A stretch of DNA of 64,000 nt from Bombyx mori (taxonomy: Eukaryota; Arthropoda; Insecta; Lepidoptera; Bombycidae). Both the position numbers and the translations under genes were made by a program. Location of the stretch: positions 9,265,501 to 9,329,500 of the forward strand of contig NC_085120.1 in NCBI RefSeq assembly GCF_030269925.1, written 5' to 3'. Each line of letters starts with the position of its first letter. Positions within the stretch are counted from its first letter, which is position 1. This document shows, piece by piece, positions 1-12,900 of the stretch. The notes under the pieces are model-generated. The model did not search any database, had not been told where the DNA came from, and was given only the letters and a program-made list of their open reading frames with translations.

Positions 1-1352
1 AAAGGCTCTGAAACCACCACCACAGCAATAATGTTAGGTTATATTGATGAAATTAGTTACGTAAACATGTGAAGTTTTGTATATTACACTGTTAATAATT
101 ACTCTAGTCGTGAAATATATTAAATTTCCTAACTCAGCATACTTCAATCAGTTAACAACTGCTCAATTCATATCATACCCTGTGCCTATGCTAGCGCCAT
201 TCTGGAGGGTTTTTGAACTGTTATTTAGTGCTGAAAGTGGGACACTTTTTCAAGCTTCTCCCATATGAGACGGTTCTCCTTACCTCTACCCTCCATAATG
301 TTAAATACTGAGGTTCAACAAGTCTTCGACCGGTGTTGTCAGCGATAACTTACGAGACTAAGACTTGGGCAGTTACGAGTATTCATCAGCCGGTTTAAAT
401 TTACTCAGACAGTGGGAAAGGCTGGAAATTGGTCTGAATGCTAATTAGTTACCAGTTTCCCTACGTGATTCAATTGAAGAACAGCTGTTATACTTTACAT
501 TTGAAGCTTTAACCTAATGGTTCAATATAGGTGACCGCATTCTTCTTGTAGGTTCTTATGGACTGAATTTATACTTAACAACAGGTATAAAAATAGAAAA
601 AAAAGGTTAAATTATTGAAGTTGTGCGTTTTGATAAAAAAAAATTGCTTGAAATTACCGAGATTACCAATAACCGTCACAGGAGTACTTAAATCTTTAGG
701 TAGATTTTAAGAATTTTTCAAAGCTATTTTATTGGACAAAATAAACTAGATAATAGAATTTTTATTTTTGACGTTCGTAAATCGTCTTAAGCGAACAAAA
801 TTCCTGCATTTCCTGATGAAGTCGTAATTAATGAATACACGTGTTAAATCAACGCACATTTTAGCACGGCATCTCATTATTCTGTGAGAATAATGTTCAT
901 CTCTATTCTTAAGGCAAGTAAAATGTTACCAGCTTATTTTTAGAGACCGTAGCATTACAATGATCATTATTACATCTTCGTGAGCTGGTAACAAAAAGTT
1001 TATGGTTCAATGACCGCAATTGTATAGTTGCTTACAACAAAAACATTCTCATTTTACTTACCTGATTTATTTCGTCTATTAAATTAAGCACTTTGTGTTT
1101 ATTTGGTAATAATCGTGTCACATTGGACTACGAGGAATTTTATAGTAACCTAAACATTAAATTTTGGGCTAAGTACTAATTATATTTTAGTTCTTCTTAT
1201 TATTAAGTCTAAACACCCGTATCCGCAATTAATATTAATAAATAATAATAATCCGCAAATAATATATTTTGTAAATGTATGTTTCTAAGAGACTACAGAC
1301 TGAAATTGTTACATACCCGATCCTGTAGACCGAATGGTAAATAGTCGACGTT
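1..1352. other. AT-rich DNA, nothing recognised
   Basis: No convincing ORF, repeat family or splice-framed exon was seen. Confidence 0.6.
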
Positions 1353-1668
1353 GGCCAAAACACGTCATTACGGACCCTCGCGATCCATTAACTGTGCTTT
1401 TAGGTACCTTAAGCACTGGTCACCGTTCTCGTCGAACCCGTCGCTTGCGATGAAGGGCTCGACATGCGAATTAACTCATAGACACAGCCCACTGAGTTTC
1501 TCGTGGGATCTTCTCAGTGGGTCGCGTTTCCGATCCGGTGGTAGATTCTGCGAAGCACTGCTCTTGCAAGGACCAGTGTTAGCAACGCTCCCGGTTTGAG
1601 CCCCGTGAGCTCACTTACACGTCAAGGAGAAGCTGATATAGCCTCTCAAGGCTATCAGCATAGGTAGG
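1353..1668 (-). repeat. Repeat family B
   Basis: On the minus strand it runs from ctatgctgatagccttgag through gcagaatctaccaccgg and gagaagatcc to tcattggcg-like text ending near 1353. About 310 bp. It has no protein similarity I recognise; possibly a LINE 3' UTR or a SINE. Confidence 0.75.
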
Positions 1669-3872
1669 AAAAACAACTGAAATTGTATGGGTACAATGAT
1701 GATGAATAGCTAGTGTTATTCGTTCGTCCTGGTGGCGGTAGGTAGCAGTTTTTAAAGCCAATAAATACAATTTAATGTACTAGTGTCCCACACATATATA
1801 AACAAATAAAAAGTATGCAATAAAATAACATCAAAGTATTCTGTTTGTATAAAGTATGAAGAACAATGAACATCGTTTTAATGGTGTTGTTTTAATTATT
1901 CCCATCTTGGAAATCGTAATGCACAAATTAGTGCTCTGCAAATTTATCAAACGTAATAAGCTTGCTCGAATCTTTTAGCCGGGACGCGATGTGTACCAAC
2001 CATGTTTTTATTGTCAACACGTTGTACAACAATGGCGGGCCAAACATGGCGCCTTCCTTATACGGACCATAGGCGGAACAACTGCAATAAAAATCTTTAT
2101 GTCACTGATCCACAGTTGTGAATTCACGTGTTTTATTAAATAATCACATGACGTATTAACGATTAATATAATAGTACCTTTGTATTTTTTTTATTTAATT
2201 ATTTAAGTTTCATTGTGACATGAAAAAATAAAAACAATTTATTTTGATACTTGCTCGAATCGTGCTTTTAATAATATGGTTTGGTTTTATGCTAATAATT
2301 GTAAATTGACATTAATATAATAATAAGCTATTTTTGTGTTTTATGTTTCGATTATTTTATCCGAGGTTTTCATTAATTGAAGATTTTATTCATTCGCTTA
2401 TATTGAAGTGATAGTATAGTAATATACAATAGAATAGAATATAATAAAAAAGGAAACTAAAATAAAAAGTTTTCACTAGTATTTCCGTGAACTATTTCGC
2501 ATTGTGATACCTACAGTTTTTTTTCTATTATACATAGCGTGCAATATTAGAAATTCACAAAATAATCGAATTCATAATGTTTCTAAAACAGACAATAAAA
2601 TAATTTGGACATTGCTTAATGTGCTTTGCATGTATTTGTAAAGTTTAAAATCTTTACACGTTAACTTCATTGCAGGCTATATTCCTAATCAATCAATGTT
2701 CAGCAAAGCATAGTCTATTTCTGTGATTATTTGAAAACATTACTTCTGAAATGGTTTTTTTTAATTGCCTAATAACTGATCGGGTAACTATAATATTTAA
2801 GACTATTTCTTTTTATTAATCCTGCCCATCAAACTGACACATTAAGAATTGTGTCAGGCCCAAACATGCTGGTAACACCACAGGTAATAAAATAAAAATA
2901 AATTAAGCATATTATATCAATATCACGATGAATTCTGTTGAGATGTTTAAAAAAATCATTAATTAGTTACCCACTCATGCAGCGTTTACCTCACCAGTGG
3001 AGCGTTAGTCTAAAAAACGCCAACGCCGTGCGATCTTGTCCTTTTGAGCTAATATGAGTTTTTATGCATTCAAAAATGTTTCCATGTTTATTTTTGTGCG
3101 AAAAAACAGATAACGTTGGTATTCAAAATGTTTGCAAATTTCTGAAGCTGGTTTATAGCGGTGTACACTTTTAAATAGCAGAACTGTAAAATAAATTGGT
3201 TTGTGGGTTGAGCGGAACTTATGTAACGGCAATTTTTTTCTTCTTTTCTTTACCTGTGCTGAAGGTTAGTCTGCATACGTTGGATATAAAAAAAAAATAT
3301 GCCGTAATGAGATACAGTCGAAGCTATGAAGACAAAAAAAAACAGATTTGTTCTAGGCAAATAAGAAGTTTAAGAGGAAAAGTTTAAGGTTGCTTTTAGT
3401 CAATAGAGGTGCATTCCCCTGTTATCTTCCTAGAAAATTTATTTAGAGCGAAAATTCTTAAAGATACGACCCGGTACCGCTATTCTCCTCCTATCAGACT
3501 CCTATCTGAAGGCCTAGGTTGGTTTCCTCCGGACACTATGAGATCGACGGTGGTGGAGAAGCATTACACCTACAACTTAGTGGCATATATTTGGAAAATG
3601 CGGTTCTTATTTCAATAGTACCATTTACCAGTTTCACCCTTATAAAATTTTCAACACATTATTTAAATCTGCGCTTATATGAAATTAATCTTTTTCTAGT
3701 TCCAAATATCACAGGAGTGCGTTGCCGAGGCCAGACCGTCGGCCAGACGGTCTATTTCCGAACGATAAACAATTCATCTGATGTACGCATGTCGTGAAAT
3801 TACCGGGAACAAATTGTATTTTTTTCTGAACGATATTTAATAAGTGTCTCTGTCGAGAATATATGTATAATA
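1669..3872. other. AT-rich DNA, nothing recognised
   Basis: Only short random frames. Nothing family-like on either strand. Confidence 0.55.
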
Positions 3873-4096
3873 CTAGCCGTACTCGCCCGCTTCGCTGGAC
3901 ATTTAAAATTAACATTATTACTTATTGTCATTATTATTAGGGAGTTCAACACTCATATAAATATTAGCCTATCCATTAACTACATGTATTTTCTACAGTG
4001 GTACCTAGTTTCAAGTCAATCTGATGCACGGTTCAGTAGTTATAACGGAACATCCGTAAAAACCACTGTAGATTTATATATTGTTATTTCGAAAAC
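3873..4096 (-). mobile_element. Non-autonomous Helitron
   Basis: The CTAG end at 3873 and the gttataacggaacatccg block match 22725-22963 in reverse. The TC end is less clear. Confidence 0.7.
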
Positions 4097-4861
4097 TATG
4101 TGCAAAAATAAATTACACCTAGGCTATTCCTAGACGTAGGCCTAATTTTAAAACGAAATCGATAAATTCTGTTACTATTCTATTATTAGGTTATACTAAA
4201 ATTATTTATTAATATTTTTATACATATTGTTTTTATTTATTTATAACAAACTGCCATAATAAGTAAGCAGTCTAGGAATTTAATGTTATACCATCCAATT
4301 TCCAAATTAACTCAAGTTTATTACTTAAGCTTAGTGACAAAATTTAAATAAATGGTTTGTCGGTTATTGATCGATGGCGGACAATGCGCAAAGGGAATTT
4401 GATGAATTGGTGTCACTAAAAATGATTACCTTTTAACAACCCAACAACACAGATACACGTATGTTCGTTCTTTCATGCACTACTATCGTGGAATATTAAT
4501 GAAATCGACACTCGCTGCGGATTCCAACAGTTTGCTATCACAAACTACGTACGTAAAATATTTACTTAGCTGTATTCGGTACGGTGACGTTGTATGTTTT
4601 ATGTGACGAATTGGAAAACGAAATTTCTCAACGTTGTCTCATAAATGCACGGAAAATACTGTACCTATAATATGTAAGCTTTTTTTTTGTCTTTAAAATC
4701 TATTGAATATGTTGTTTTGATTGCCCGAGAGGGGGCGCAAAGGGGAGTAGGTAACTATTATATGAAACTAAAAATTGCCTAAATTTGTGTCTGAAATGTG
4801 TAATGAAAATTAGGTAAACATATTTTTTTTTATCAATAACATTTTCGTTATTCGGTGGTAG

Positions 4862-5480
4862 CGTAAGGATCTATTCCAGCTGGGCATCGACGAGTAGATG
4901 AACTCACGGGCTCAACCTGAGAGAATTTGCTAATACTAGCTCTAGGAAGAGCAGTGCTTCGTAGAACCTACCATACGTCCTTACGGATCCATCAGATCCA
5001 ATAACCTTTGCATTAGACACCTTTAGCTCTAACACTAGGAGTAGGGACCCCGGTAGCCGTACTCGTCGAACTCGGGAAAGAGTTCGACGTGCAACCTAAT
5101 CTAAACATCAGCTGATTTCTCGCCGGATCTTCTCAGCGGGTCGCGATTCCGATCCGGTAGTAGATTCATTCGCGAAGCAGCTTCTCTTGAGTTGTTAGGT
5201 CTCCTTTGGAGACGCTCGGGTAGCTGTCAAAAAATCCCATCCTTCCTGGCTGGGGCCCTTGCTCGCCCACCTGCTTTGTTAAAACTGGAAAGGCCTCCGG
5301 GCCACCAGTAATCAAACATAAAAAAAAGAATCTACCACCGGATCGGAATCGCGATCCACTTAGAAGATCCGGCGAGAAACTCAATGGACTGTGTCTCTGG
5401 GTTAGTTTGCTCGTCGAACTATTCGTCGTAATCGACTAGTTCGACGAGGACGTTGACCGGTGCTTGAAGAGCCTCAAAGC
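4862..5480. repeat. Family B pieces in mixed orientation
   Basis: A + piece (4862-4975), a - piece (about 5105-5180) and a second + piece (5330-5480) surround the LINE tail at 5195-5327. The inner - and + pieces are inverted copies of the same 65 bases (gatccggtgg/ccaccggatc), so the locus can fold back. Confidence 0.65.
5195..5327 (+). mobile_element. LINE 3' UTR fragment with A tail
   Basis: Contains gaaaggcctccgggccaccag followed by an A-rich tail. The same tail occurs at 48243-48345. It is wedged between two inverted family B pieces. Confidence 0.55.
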
Positions 5481-5943
5481 ATCGATAGCGCATCCAGGGG
5501 ATCAAACAAATCATGTTTCTGACGACGCCGCGACTGGGGCGTTGCGTTGACCCGTCGCGTGGGGCGCATATGAATATTTTAATCTGAATTACCAACGTTC
5601 AATGACCGAAAAATTGAGTCTGAAAAAACATGTTGTAGGTACTCAAGATTCCGCTGTCGTGTGCTTAAAAAATTCTATGTATCTTTGGAGAAAATTAAAT
5701 GTAAAAACTTATCGTTGAAATTTTATGAACTGTACAAGCACTTAATTACTTCCCACATGCATCTATAACAAATATACGACTCGATAACAAAATATATTTT
5801 AAAACTAGCCTTGAAAACGTAATCTCAAATTAGTTTAATGAAAAATTTAATGCGATGAGAATTCACATCGCTGCATTAACGATAAGATAACATAATAAAG
5901 AACGTTTATTAAGGTCGTGTATTATCTAATCAATTCTTTTAGC

Positions 5944-6181
5944 GTGGTAGGAACTCTTGTGAGTCCGCACAGGTAGGTATCACCGCCCTGTCTATTCCTA
6001 CCGTGAAGCAGTAATGCGTTTCGGTTTGAAGGGTGGGACAGCCGTTTAACAATACTGAGAACTTAGAACTCATATCCCAAGGTGGGTGGTGGCATTTACG
6101 TTGTAGATGTCGATGGGCTCCGGTAACGACTTAACATCAGGTGGGCCGTGAGCTCGTCCACCCAACAAAGCAATAAAAAAA
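5944..6181 (+). mobile_element. Bm1 SINE, head-less
   Basis: From ggtaggaactcttgtgag through ccgtgaagcagtaatgcg to the A tail. Moderately diverged. Confidence 0.8.
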
Positions 6182-6838
6182 ATCATACTGAAGACTGGTT
6201 TCTTTTTTAATGGAGTTTGTAATATTATTTCAATACTCAAATACTTACTACAAAAATTATATCTATGTTGCAGAAGGCGTGCTTACTTTACAGCAAAATA
6301 AAGAATGTTGGTACAAAAAGTGCCGTCTCATAGCTTATTTAACTTAAGGATTTTTTTCTGACAATAAACACTATGATTTAACGGTTTATTATTTACGATT
6401 TTAATAGATAACGATTTGCTGCGTATTCCGTGACCTCAGCGCTTGCAACCTTGCCGTAATCACGGGAATACATCACACGAAAAATCTTAGTAAGAAGCCT
6501 TTAAATAACGCTGTTTTTATTTTTCGTATAAATTTTACACGTTGTATACAATATGCGATATGACCAATGATAATTACTTAAATATAGCTCTGTAAGATTT
6601 ATTTGTAAGTTTTTTTTTGTTATCGACATGTTAAAAAACAATACGATAACTGTTCGAAACAAGGTACCAATAAAACACGTAAGACCGGAGCTTGTTCTGA
6701 TATGTTTTGTTGTTACACCTTCTATTCTTACCTATCAATGATTAGTCATTTGATTTCGATGCAATGTGAGAAACGGAAATGTTTTTGTAACAATATTTAC
6801 GAGCAATCATTACTGGTAACTTATATTGGCTAGATTAA

Positions 6839-7115
6839 TCTATACTAATATTATAAAGAGGAAAGATTTGTTTGTTTATTTGTATTGTATAGGCTCCAAA
6901 ACTTCTTTCACTGTTTGGAAGCTACACTATTCCTGAGTGACATAGGTTACAATCTTCTTTTTTTTTAATTAATGATCCTTCCTAAAACTCCTATAATATA
7001 CCTAACCCAAGGTGTAAAAAAATCACCTAAAATATTCTTTACATCGCGTGCGCTGCGAAAACTATTGATGATAGAATAAAAGAATGTACTGCGACTTTGT
7101 AGCGACAGCATAATT
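6839..7115 (+). mobile_element. Helitron 5' part, fifth family
   Basis: Starts A|TCTATACTAATATTATAAAG and continues through gaggaaagatttgtttg and gcgtgcgctgcgaaaac; no CTAG end was found. Confidence 0.55.
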
Positions 7116-7619
7116 ATGTCTGACTATTATAGTTATTATATAAATAAAAATCCCTATGTTAATTTACAAGGTTAAATTTATTTTAAGCTGTGTAATAAAG
7201 TAGAATAACAATTGTAAATATTCTTTAAATTTCACATTACACATACTCATGCTATGTTGACGATATAAGAATTAGATGTTACAGTATGCATTCCTTTAAA
7301 GTTGAGTAACAACATTTTGTTTTTGTGAGACGTGATATTTTCGATATGTTTGAGATCTGTCTCTTTCTAATAATCTAAAAGCTTTATATCTTTTTCATAT
7401 GATAAGAGTGCGTAGAGTTCCTTGCAAGTAAAAAGGATGTGTAGAATAAAAATAATATCATTTTTTACTTTTTTTTTATATTTTTACTTTTTACTATAAA
7501 GTAAAAAGTAAAAATAATGAAATCAGAGAAGAGCCGTAATGCACAAGGCACAATAAAATTAGTAAGGGATTGGAAGGAGTTCAATCAATCCTCCACAGCA
7601 ATCCTCCCTTCATTTTCTT

Positions 7620-7694
7620 TTCAACTCACGAATTCCACTGCTGGACATAAGCCTCTCCAAGGTTCGCCGCGATAGCTGATCTTGCGCAACCTAC
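7620..7694 (-). mobile_element. RTE 3' end fragment, short
   Basis: The minus strand reads ...gcgaaccttggagaggcttatgtccagcagtgg, equivalent to the GEAYVQQW end of the RTE ORF. A minus-strand Bm1 copy abuts it. Confidence 0.65.
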
Positions 7695-7943
7695 TTTTTT
7701 TTTATTGCTTAGATGTGTGGACGAGCTCACTGCCCACATGGTGTTAAGTGGTTACTGGAGCCCATAGACATGTACAACGTAAATGCGCTACCCACCTTGA
7801 GATATAAGTTCTAAGTTCTCAAGTATAGTTAGTTACAACGGCTGCCCCACCCTTCCAGCCGAAACGCATTACTGCTTCACGGCAGAAATAGGCAGAGCGG
7901 TGGTACCTACCCGTGCGGACTCAGAAGAGGCCCTACCACCAGC
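7695..7943 (-). mobile_element. Bm1 SINE, head-less
   Basis: Reverse-strand copy; A tail at left (7695), ggtaggtaccaccgctctgc near the right end. It abuts an RTE fragment. Confidence 0.8.
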
Positions 7944-9244
7944 AAAAATAGTAAAGAGCGGATTAAATTTCTAAAATTATAACAAAATATCCAATCAAGA
8001 ACATTGAAATTATCAAGATTCAATATTAACATCGGAAATAACAGTGCTCATTGTTTTTATTGAACAAAAGATGAATGATGAATAGTTTCCGAGACGCGAC
8101 TTCTATTGTTTTATGTATGTTATTCATTTATTATTAAAACGAAGTTGTTATCGACAGCCGTGACTGAAATGAAAAATTCTTTTGTTTTAGAATCTGAATC
8201 GATACACATTCGCGATTCGATAGTTATTTCTTTTTGTTTTGCCACGGCATCTATATATTAATACGTGAAGCAAAAACTTTGTATCCCTTTTTACGAAAAT
8301 TGCGCGGACGGAGGAGTATGAAATTTCCCATACTTATAGAGAATATAGAGAAGGAGTGTACAATGCTAATATTTTTTTTAAATAATGCATAAAAGCTACA
8401 TTAAATCAATAAAGAAAACATTACACACACTATCATGTATTTGACACACCCACGCATGCATATTATTTAATTTTGTTTATTGTCAAACTTTTTTATTGCA
8501 TAAAGTCTATGGTCAAATTGAGAATAGATTAAATATTGTTTGTCTTTGTTAATATTTGTCTAAAGTGTAGTCTTGGCGAAATCTGTGATTATAGAAGTAT
8601 AATAATAGTCTTTGACAATATAACCATAATAATCAGGGGGGTGCAACTCCCATACAAAGAAAAAGAACATTCAACTAGCGCCATCTTTAGGAACCGGCGA
8701 GGTCATTTTTGAAACGTTTTGGCCTTAATGAACTAATAAACTCACTAGATGGCAGATACGAGTTCTGACTCAATAAAAAATGTTAGCGACTTTGAAGCAG
8801 TGCTTCCACTTTTAGGGAATTCTCCCTTTTTTAGGGAAAATAGCTGATATTTTGGATGATAAAGACAATTTAAAAAATACCAGGATTTAGGATATTTCGG
8901 GGTAAAAAGCAAAGCCTATACTAGTAACTGTTGTGAATTTTAAAATAAACGATAATTAAAGTAAAACAATGAACATTTTATTTTATGGAGAGATAATGAC
9001 ATTAAGTCGAGTTGACAAGTAAAAGAATATAACAGAGTTGTGTATAAAAACTATAAAGAAGGTTTGATTCAACAGTAACCCTCTAGTAAAGTAAATCATA
9101 GATTAAGCCACTGCTTTTTTCTTAGGGATTCCCCAGAATCCCAATAAGTATAATCCGCCAAATTTTTATTTACCTATTTTCGTTGTTGTCACCAGAACTT
9201 ACTTGTATTGTAATATACAGGTACTTCATGTACCATGAAAGATT
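7944..9244. other. AT-rich DNA before the hAT fragment
   Basis: No gene seen. Could hold the left part of the decayed hAT element or the left end of the THAP element, but no inverted ends were found by eye. Confidence 0.5.
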
Positions 9245-9480
9245 ATCATGGTAATTTCATTTACGAAAACCTTGTAATTGTCATTTCACTTTTGCTAGCA
9301 GTTCCTTCTTCAAAGACTGAGGTGGAAAGATTATTCAGTGTTCTCAAATGTAAAAACTGACAAAAGAAACAGGCTTTCTAATGAAACCCTGAACGGCTTG
9401 CTTCATAGAAAGTTGGGAATGCCAGCAAACAATTGCTCAATTTTAGAACCGACCAGTGTTAGGTTGCGTGCAGCAAAAGA
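9245..9480 (+). pseudogene. hAT transposase C-terminal (dimerisation) fragment, frameshifted
   Basis: Around 9296-9345 one frame reads AVPSSKTEVERLFSVLK, and from 9338 a second frame continues VKTDKRNRLSNETLNGLL. Joined by a frameshift near 9346 these match the hAT C-terminal dimerisation region, which typically has a P-x-SS-x-x-x-ER-x-FS motif followed by K-x-x-R-x-R-L-S. No catalytic core is visible upstream, so this is a dead fragment. It is unrelated to the THAP transposase that starts 450 bp further on. Confidence 0.75.
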
Positions 9481-9933
9481 ATATAAAAGCAATGCGTCGA
9501 CTTCCTTGAAAATTCTAATCCTATAGATCTATGATCTTCTGGGGGCGTTTATATTATATATTTTCTGTATTTTATTTATGCTTTCTATATAAAGGATTTA
9601 TGAAAGTTGTTTAGGGAATTTTAGGGAAAATTTCAAAAGAAACTAAGGTAAAATATGGTAAAAAAAAAAAAAAAAAAGTTTTCAAAATGTCGTAACGCTT
9701 TAATTTTTTAAATCGTTTTTTGTTTGGTCTTGGTTTGAGTTATTTTACGTTGTAGTATTAATTTAGAGCAACTTTTAGCTTTGTGAGAATATTAGACGAT
9801 TAGACATTGAGAAACTCTGGTTTGAATTCTCTTTAGACATAACTTGGCTCCAATACTTTTTTCTTCGTTAGCGTTTCGTAAGCCTGTGTAACTATTCTCA
9901 TTTCTTACAGAAAGTTTATTATTAAAAATCAGC

Positions 9934-12900
9934 ATGCCTCTAAGATCGAAAATGAAATGCTATTTCGGATGCCTTGATAACGGTGAGTTTACACTATTTC
10001 CCCGGTATATTATTTGCTAACAGAATTATTATTCATAATATAATTAAATGAATTAGCACCAACTAATGGTCCTTCCTATTTCTGCTGCCTAGCTATCATA
10101 TATGTTAAGTTTTGATCAAAACAGTCGGTATTAAGTCTCGTACTATCACACACACACCTCAGATAATAAAATTGTCTCGAGTGGGTGGCAGTATTTATGT
10201 TTTGCAACTCAGCGTATTATATGCTTATTGTCAAGTGGGCCCGAACTAGTTTTTTGGAATGATCAATTAAAGACTAGCTACTAAAAACTTATATTGTCTT
10301 AATTTTACATATTTCAAGGTCCCTTCCATACATTTCCGAATCCACAAAGTTTGATAATAGAACAAATTGAGAGATTTAATAAATGGAAATCTGTACTAAG
10401 TGCAGAATCTCAGGAAAAGGGTGAAAAATACATATATAACAACATTCGTCTTTGCAACAGACATTTTGAAAAGTGCTTCATACTACCATCAAATAGACTT
10501 ACTCAAAATTCAGTCCCAACATTATTTCTTGGTAAATCGTAATAATTAATATTACACCTTATATTTATGTAGTAAAACCAAGATTTGTCATTATTTTCTG
10601 ATAATAAAATACTTCAATAAAAGTAGGTAGTATTGATAGATAAAAATATAAATAAATGGTATGGGATTATTATCCTTTATTTAATTACAATTGTAATTAT
10701 TTTTAGTATATGAGAATGTAAGTGGAAATTTGTTAGAAGTTATAAGAGTGTAGATAGAGATTAGTGTAGATGTAATTATAGAATGAAAATATTATAATTA
10801 TTATAACAATATTAATTGTTTTGCTTGTAAATATTTCAGGACTAAATTATGCAGCTCACATCGAAATTGATCAGCCACAGTTGTTGAGTGGAATTGTGCC
10901 GCCTTCAAGTATGAACAATATGATAAAACTTGAAAGTGTATCATACAGAAGTAGGTGCCAATATCTGTATTTTTTAATAAACTGCTCTAATACTGAACAC
11001 AAAATTATTCATGCAAAAAACCACATTTGGATAGTTTGTCTAGTATATTTGATTTTGAATATTATACACTTTTCTTTTCAGCCTTGAAGAAGAGCTCAAA
11101 TTCTAATTTGACATATTTGAAATTGATGTCACAAGTAAAAGTGTTAAAGGATAAATGTAGAAAGCAAAGAGATGATATTAAAATGGCAAAGAAGCTTTCC
11201 AGGACTAAAGTTTTTCTTAAATACATAGATAAATTACCTGAACCTATAAATCTTTTTACAAAGATGCAATTAAAAAATGCATCTAAGCCTAGAGGGAGGA
11301 GATTTTCTCTAAATGAGAAAATTATGTCATTAACTATTCTAAAGCAGAGTCCGAAGGCATATAATTATTTAAGACAGATGTTTGTTTTACCATCAAAACG
11401 AAGCCTTCAGACTTTGCTTAGTTTATTTTCTGTCAAACCGGGTTTGAATCTACACATTTTAAAAGATTTACAATCTGCAGTGAGGCTAATGCCTGACGAG
11501 AAAAGAATTGTGAATCTAATGTTTGATGAAATATCACTTTGTCCTGGAGTGACCTATGATCCTGATATAGATGCAGTGATAGGATTTGAGGATATGGGAT
11601 CTAATAGTAGGAATAAAACTCTGGCTGACCATGCACTTGTATTTATGATTAAGAGTGTCAAAAGTAAAAGCAAACAACCCATTTGTTTTACTTTTTGTAA
11701 AAGTTCAACAAAAGCTATACACCTAAAAAACCTCATAAAAAATATTGTGCTAGAATTACAAAACATTGGTTTTATTGTTATTACAGTTATTTGCGATCAA
11801 GCCAGGACAAATGTCAACGCACTAAAGAACTTACATCAGGATACAAGGGAGAAATATTTGAAGGAAGGACATGGAGATTACATAGAAAAAGCCATTGAAA
11901 TTGGCGGAAAAAAAATATTTCCTCTATTTGATCCACCACATTTATTGAAAGGTGTGAGAAATAATTTACTGATCAAAGATGCTTTATTTGTGCAGGATGG
12001 TGTCATGAAGCGAGCAAAATGGGATCATATTAGAATGTTGTTGGATGTGGATGATGGTGATGACGAAATTAGATTAGTCAATAAACTGACGGAAGCACAT
12101 GTTATTAAAGAAAAGATCCCAAAAATGAAAGTGAAATTTGCTGCACAAATATTCAGTCAAAGAGTCTCATCAGCTATGAGATTCCTTGCAAGTGAGTGTT
12201 GTATATGATTTTTTAAATTCAATTTCATTTATGTACAATCAAATTTTTTTTAGTAGATGTACTACTTATATATATGATTTAGCTGAAAACTATTTAATTG
12301 ATTATGTTAAGAAATTTACGTTTTTCTCCTGAATAATTCTTGTCAAAGCATTAAATTGCTGTTACGCTTAACCTTGCTTCATTTATAATGTAGTGAACAC
12401 AGAAACAAATTAATAATTTAAGTATTTCTTCTCTTTTCAGAACACAAAATACTTCCTGAGGAGTGTTCACAGACTGCTGACTTCCTTTTAATTTTTGACA
12501 AATTATTTGATTCATTTAATGGTCATTCTTATCAAAATTCTCCAAAACAATACAAAAACTGCTTAAAAAGAAATTCTCCTCATTTTAATTTATGGCATGA
12601 TTTACTGCCTATATTAGAGTCTATTAAATTCGAATCAGTAGTTATAAAAAATAATGTAGTAAATATTAAACACGAGTCAATTCCTTCAATCCAAAACTGG
12701 ATCCATAACATCAAAGTATTTAAAGAATTGTGGCATCATTTAAATCAATACCACAATATCTGCAATTTACTTACTAGGAATTTCAATCAAGATCCATTGG
12801 AGAATTTCTTTAGTAGTATTCGAAGTAACGGTTTTAGAAATATTAATCCTAATTGTAGTCAATTTATTAGTGCTTTTAAAACATTGCTCATTAATAATTT

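Noticed and set aside
5940..6180. Dispersed Bm1 copies as a possible CRISPR-like array
   Set aside because: Copies are kilobases apart, in both orientations, with A tails; this is a SINE, not an array.
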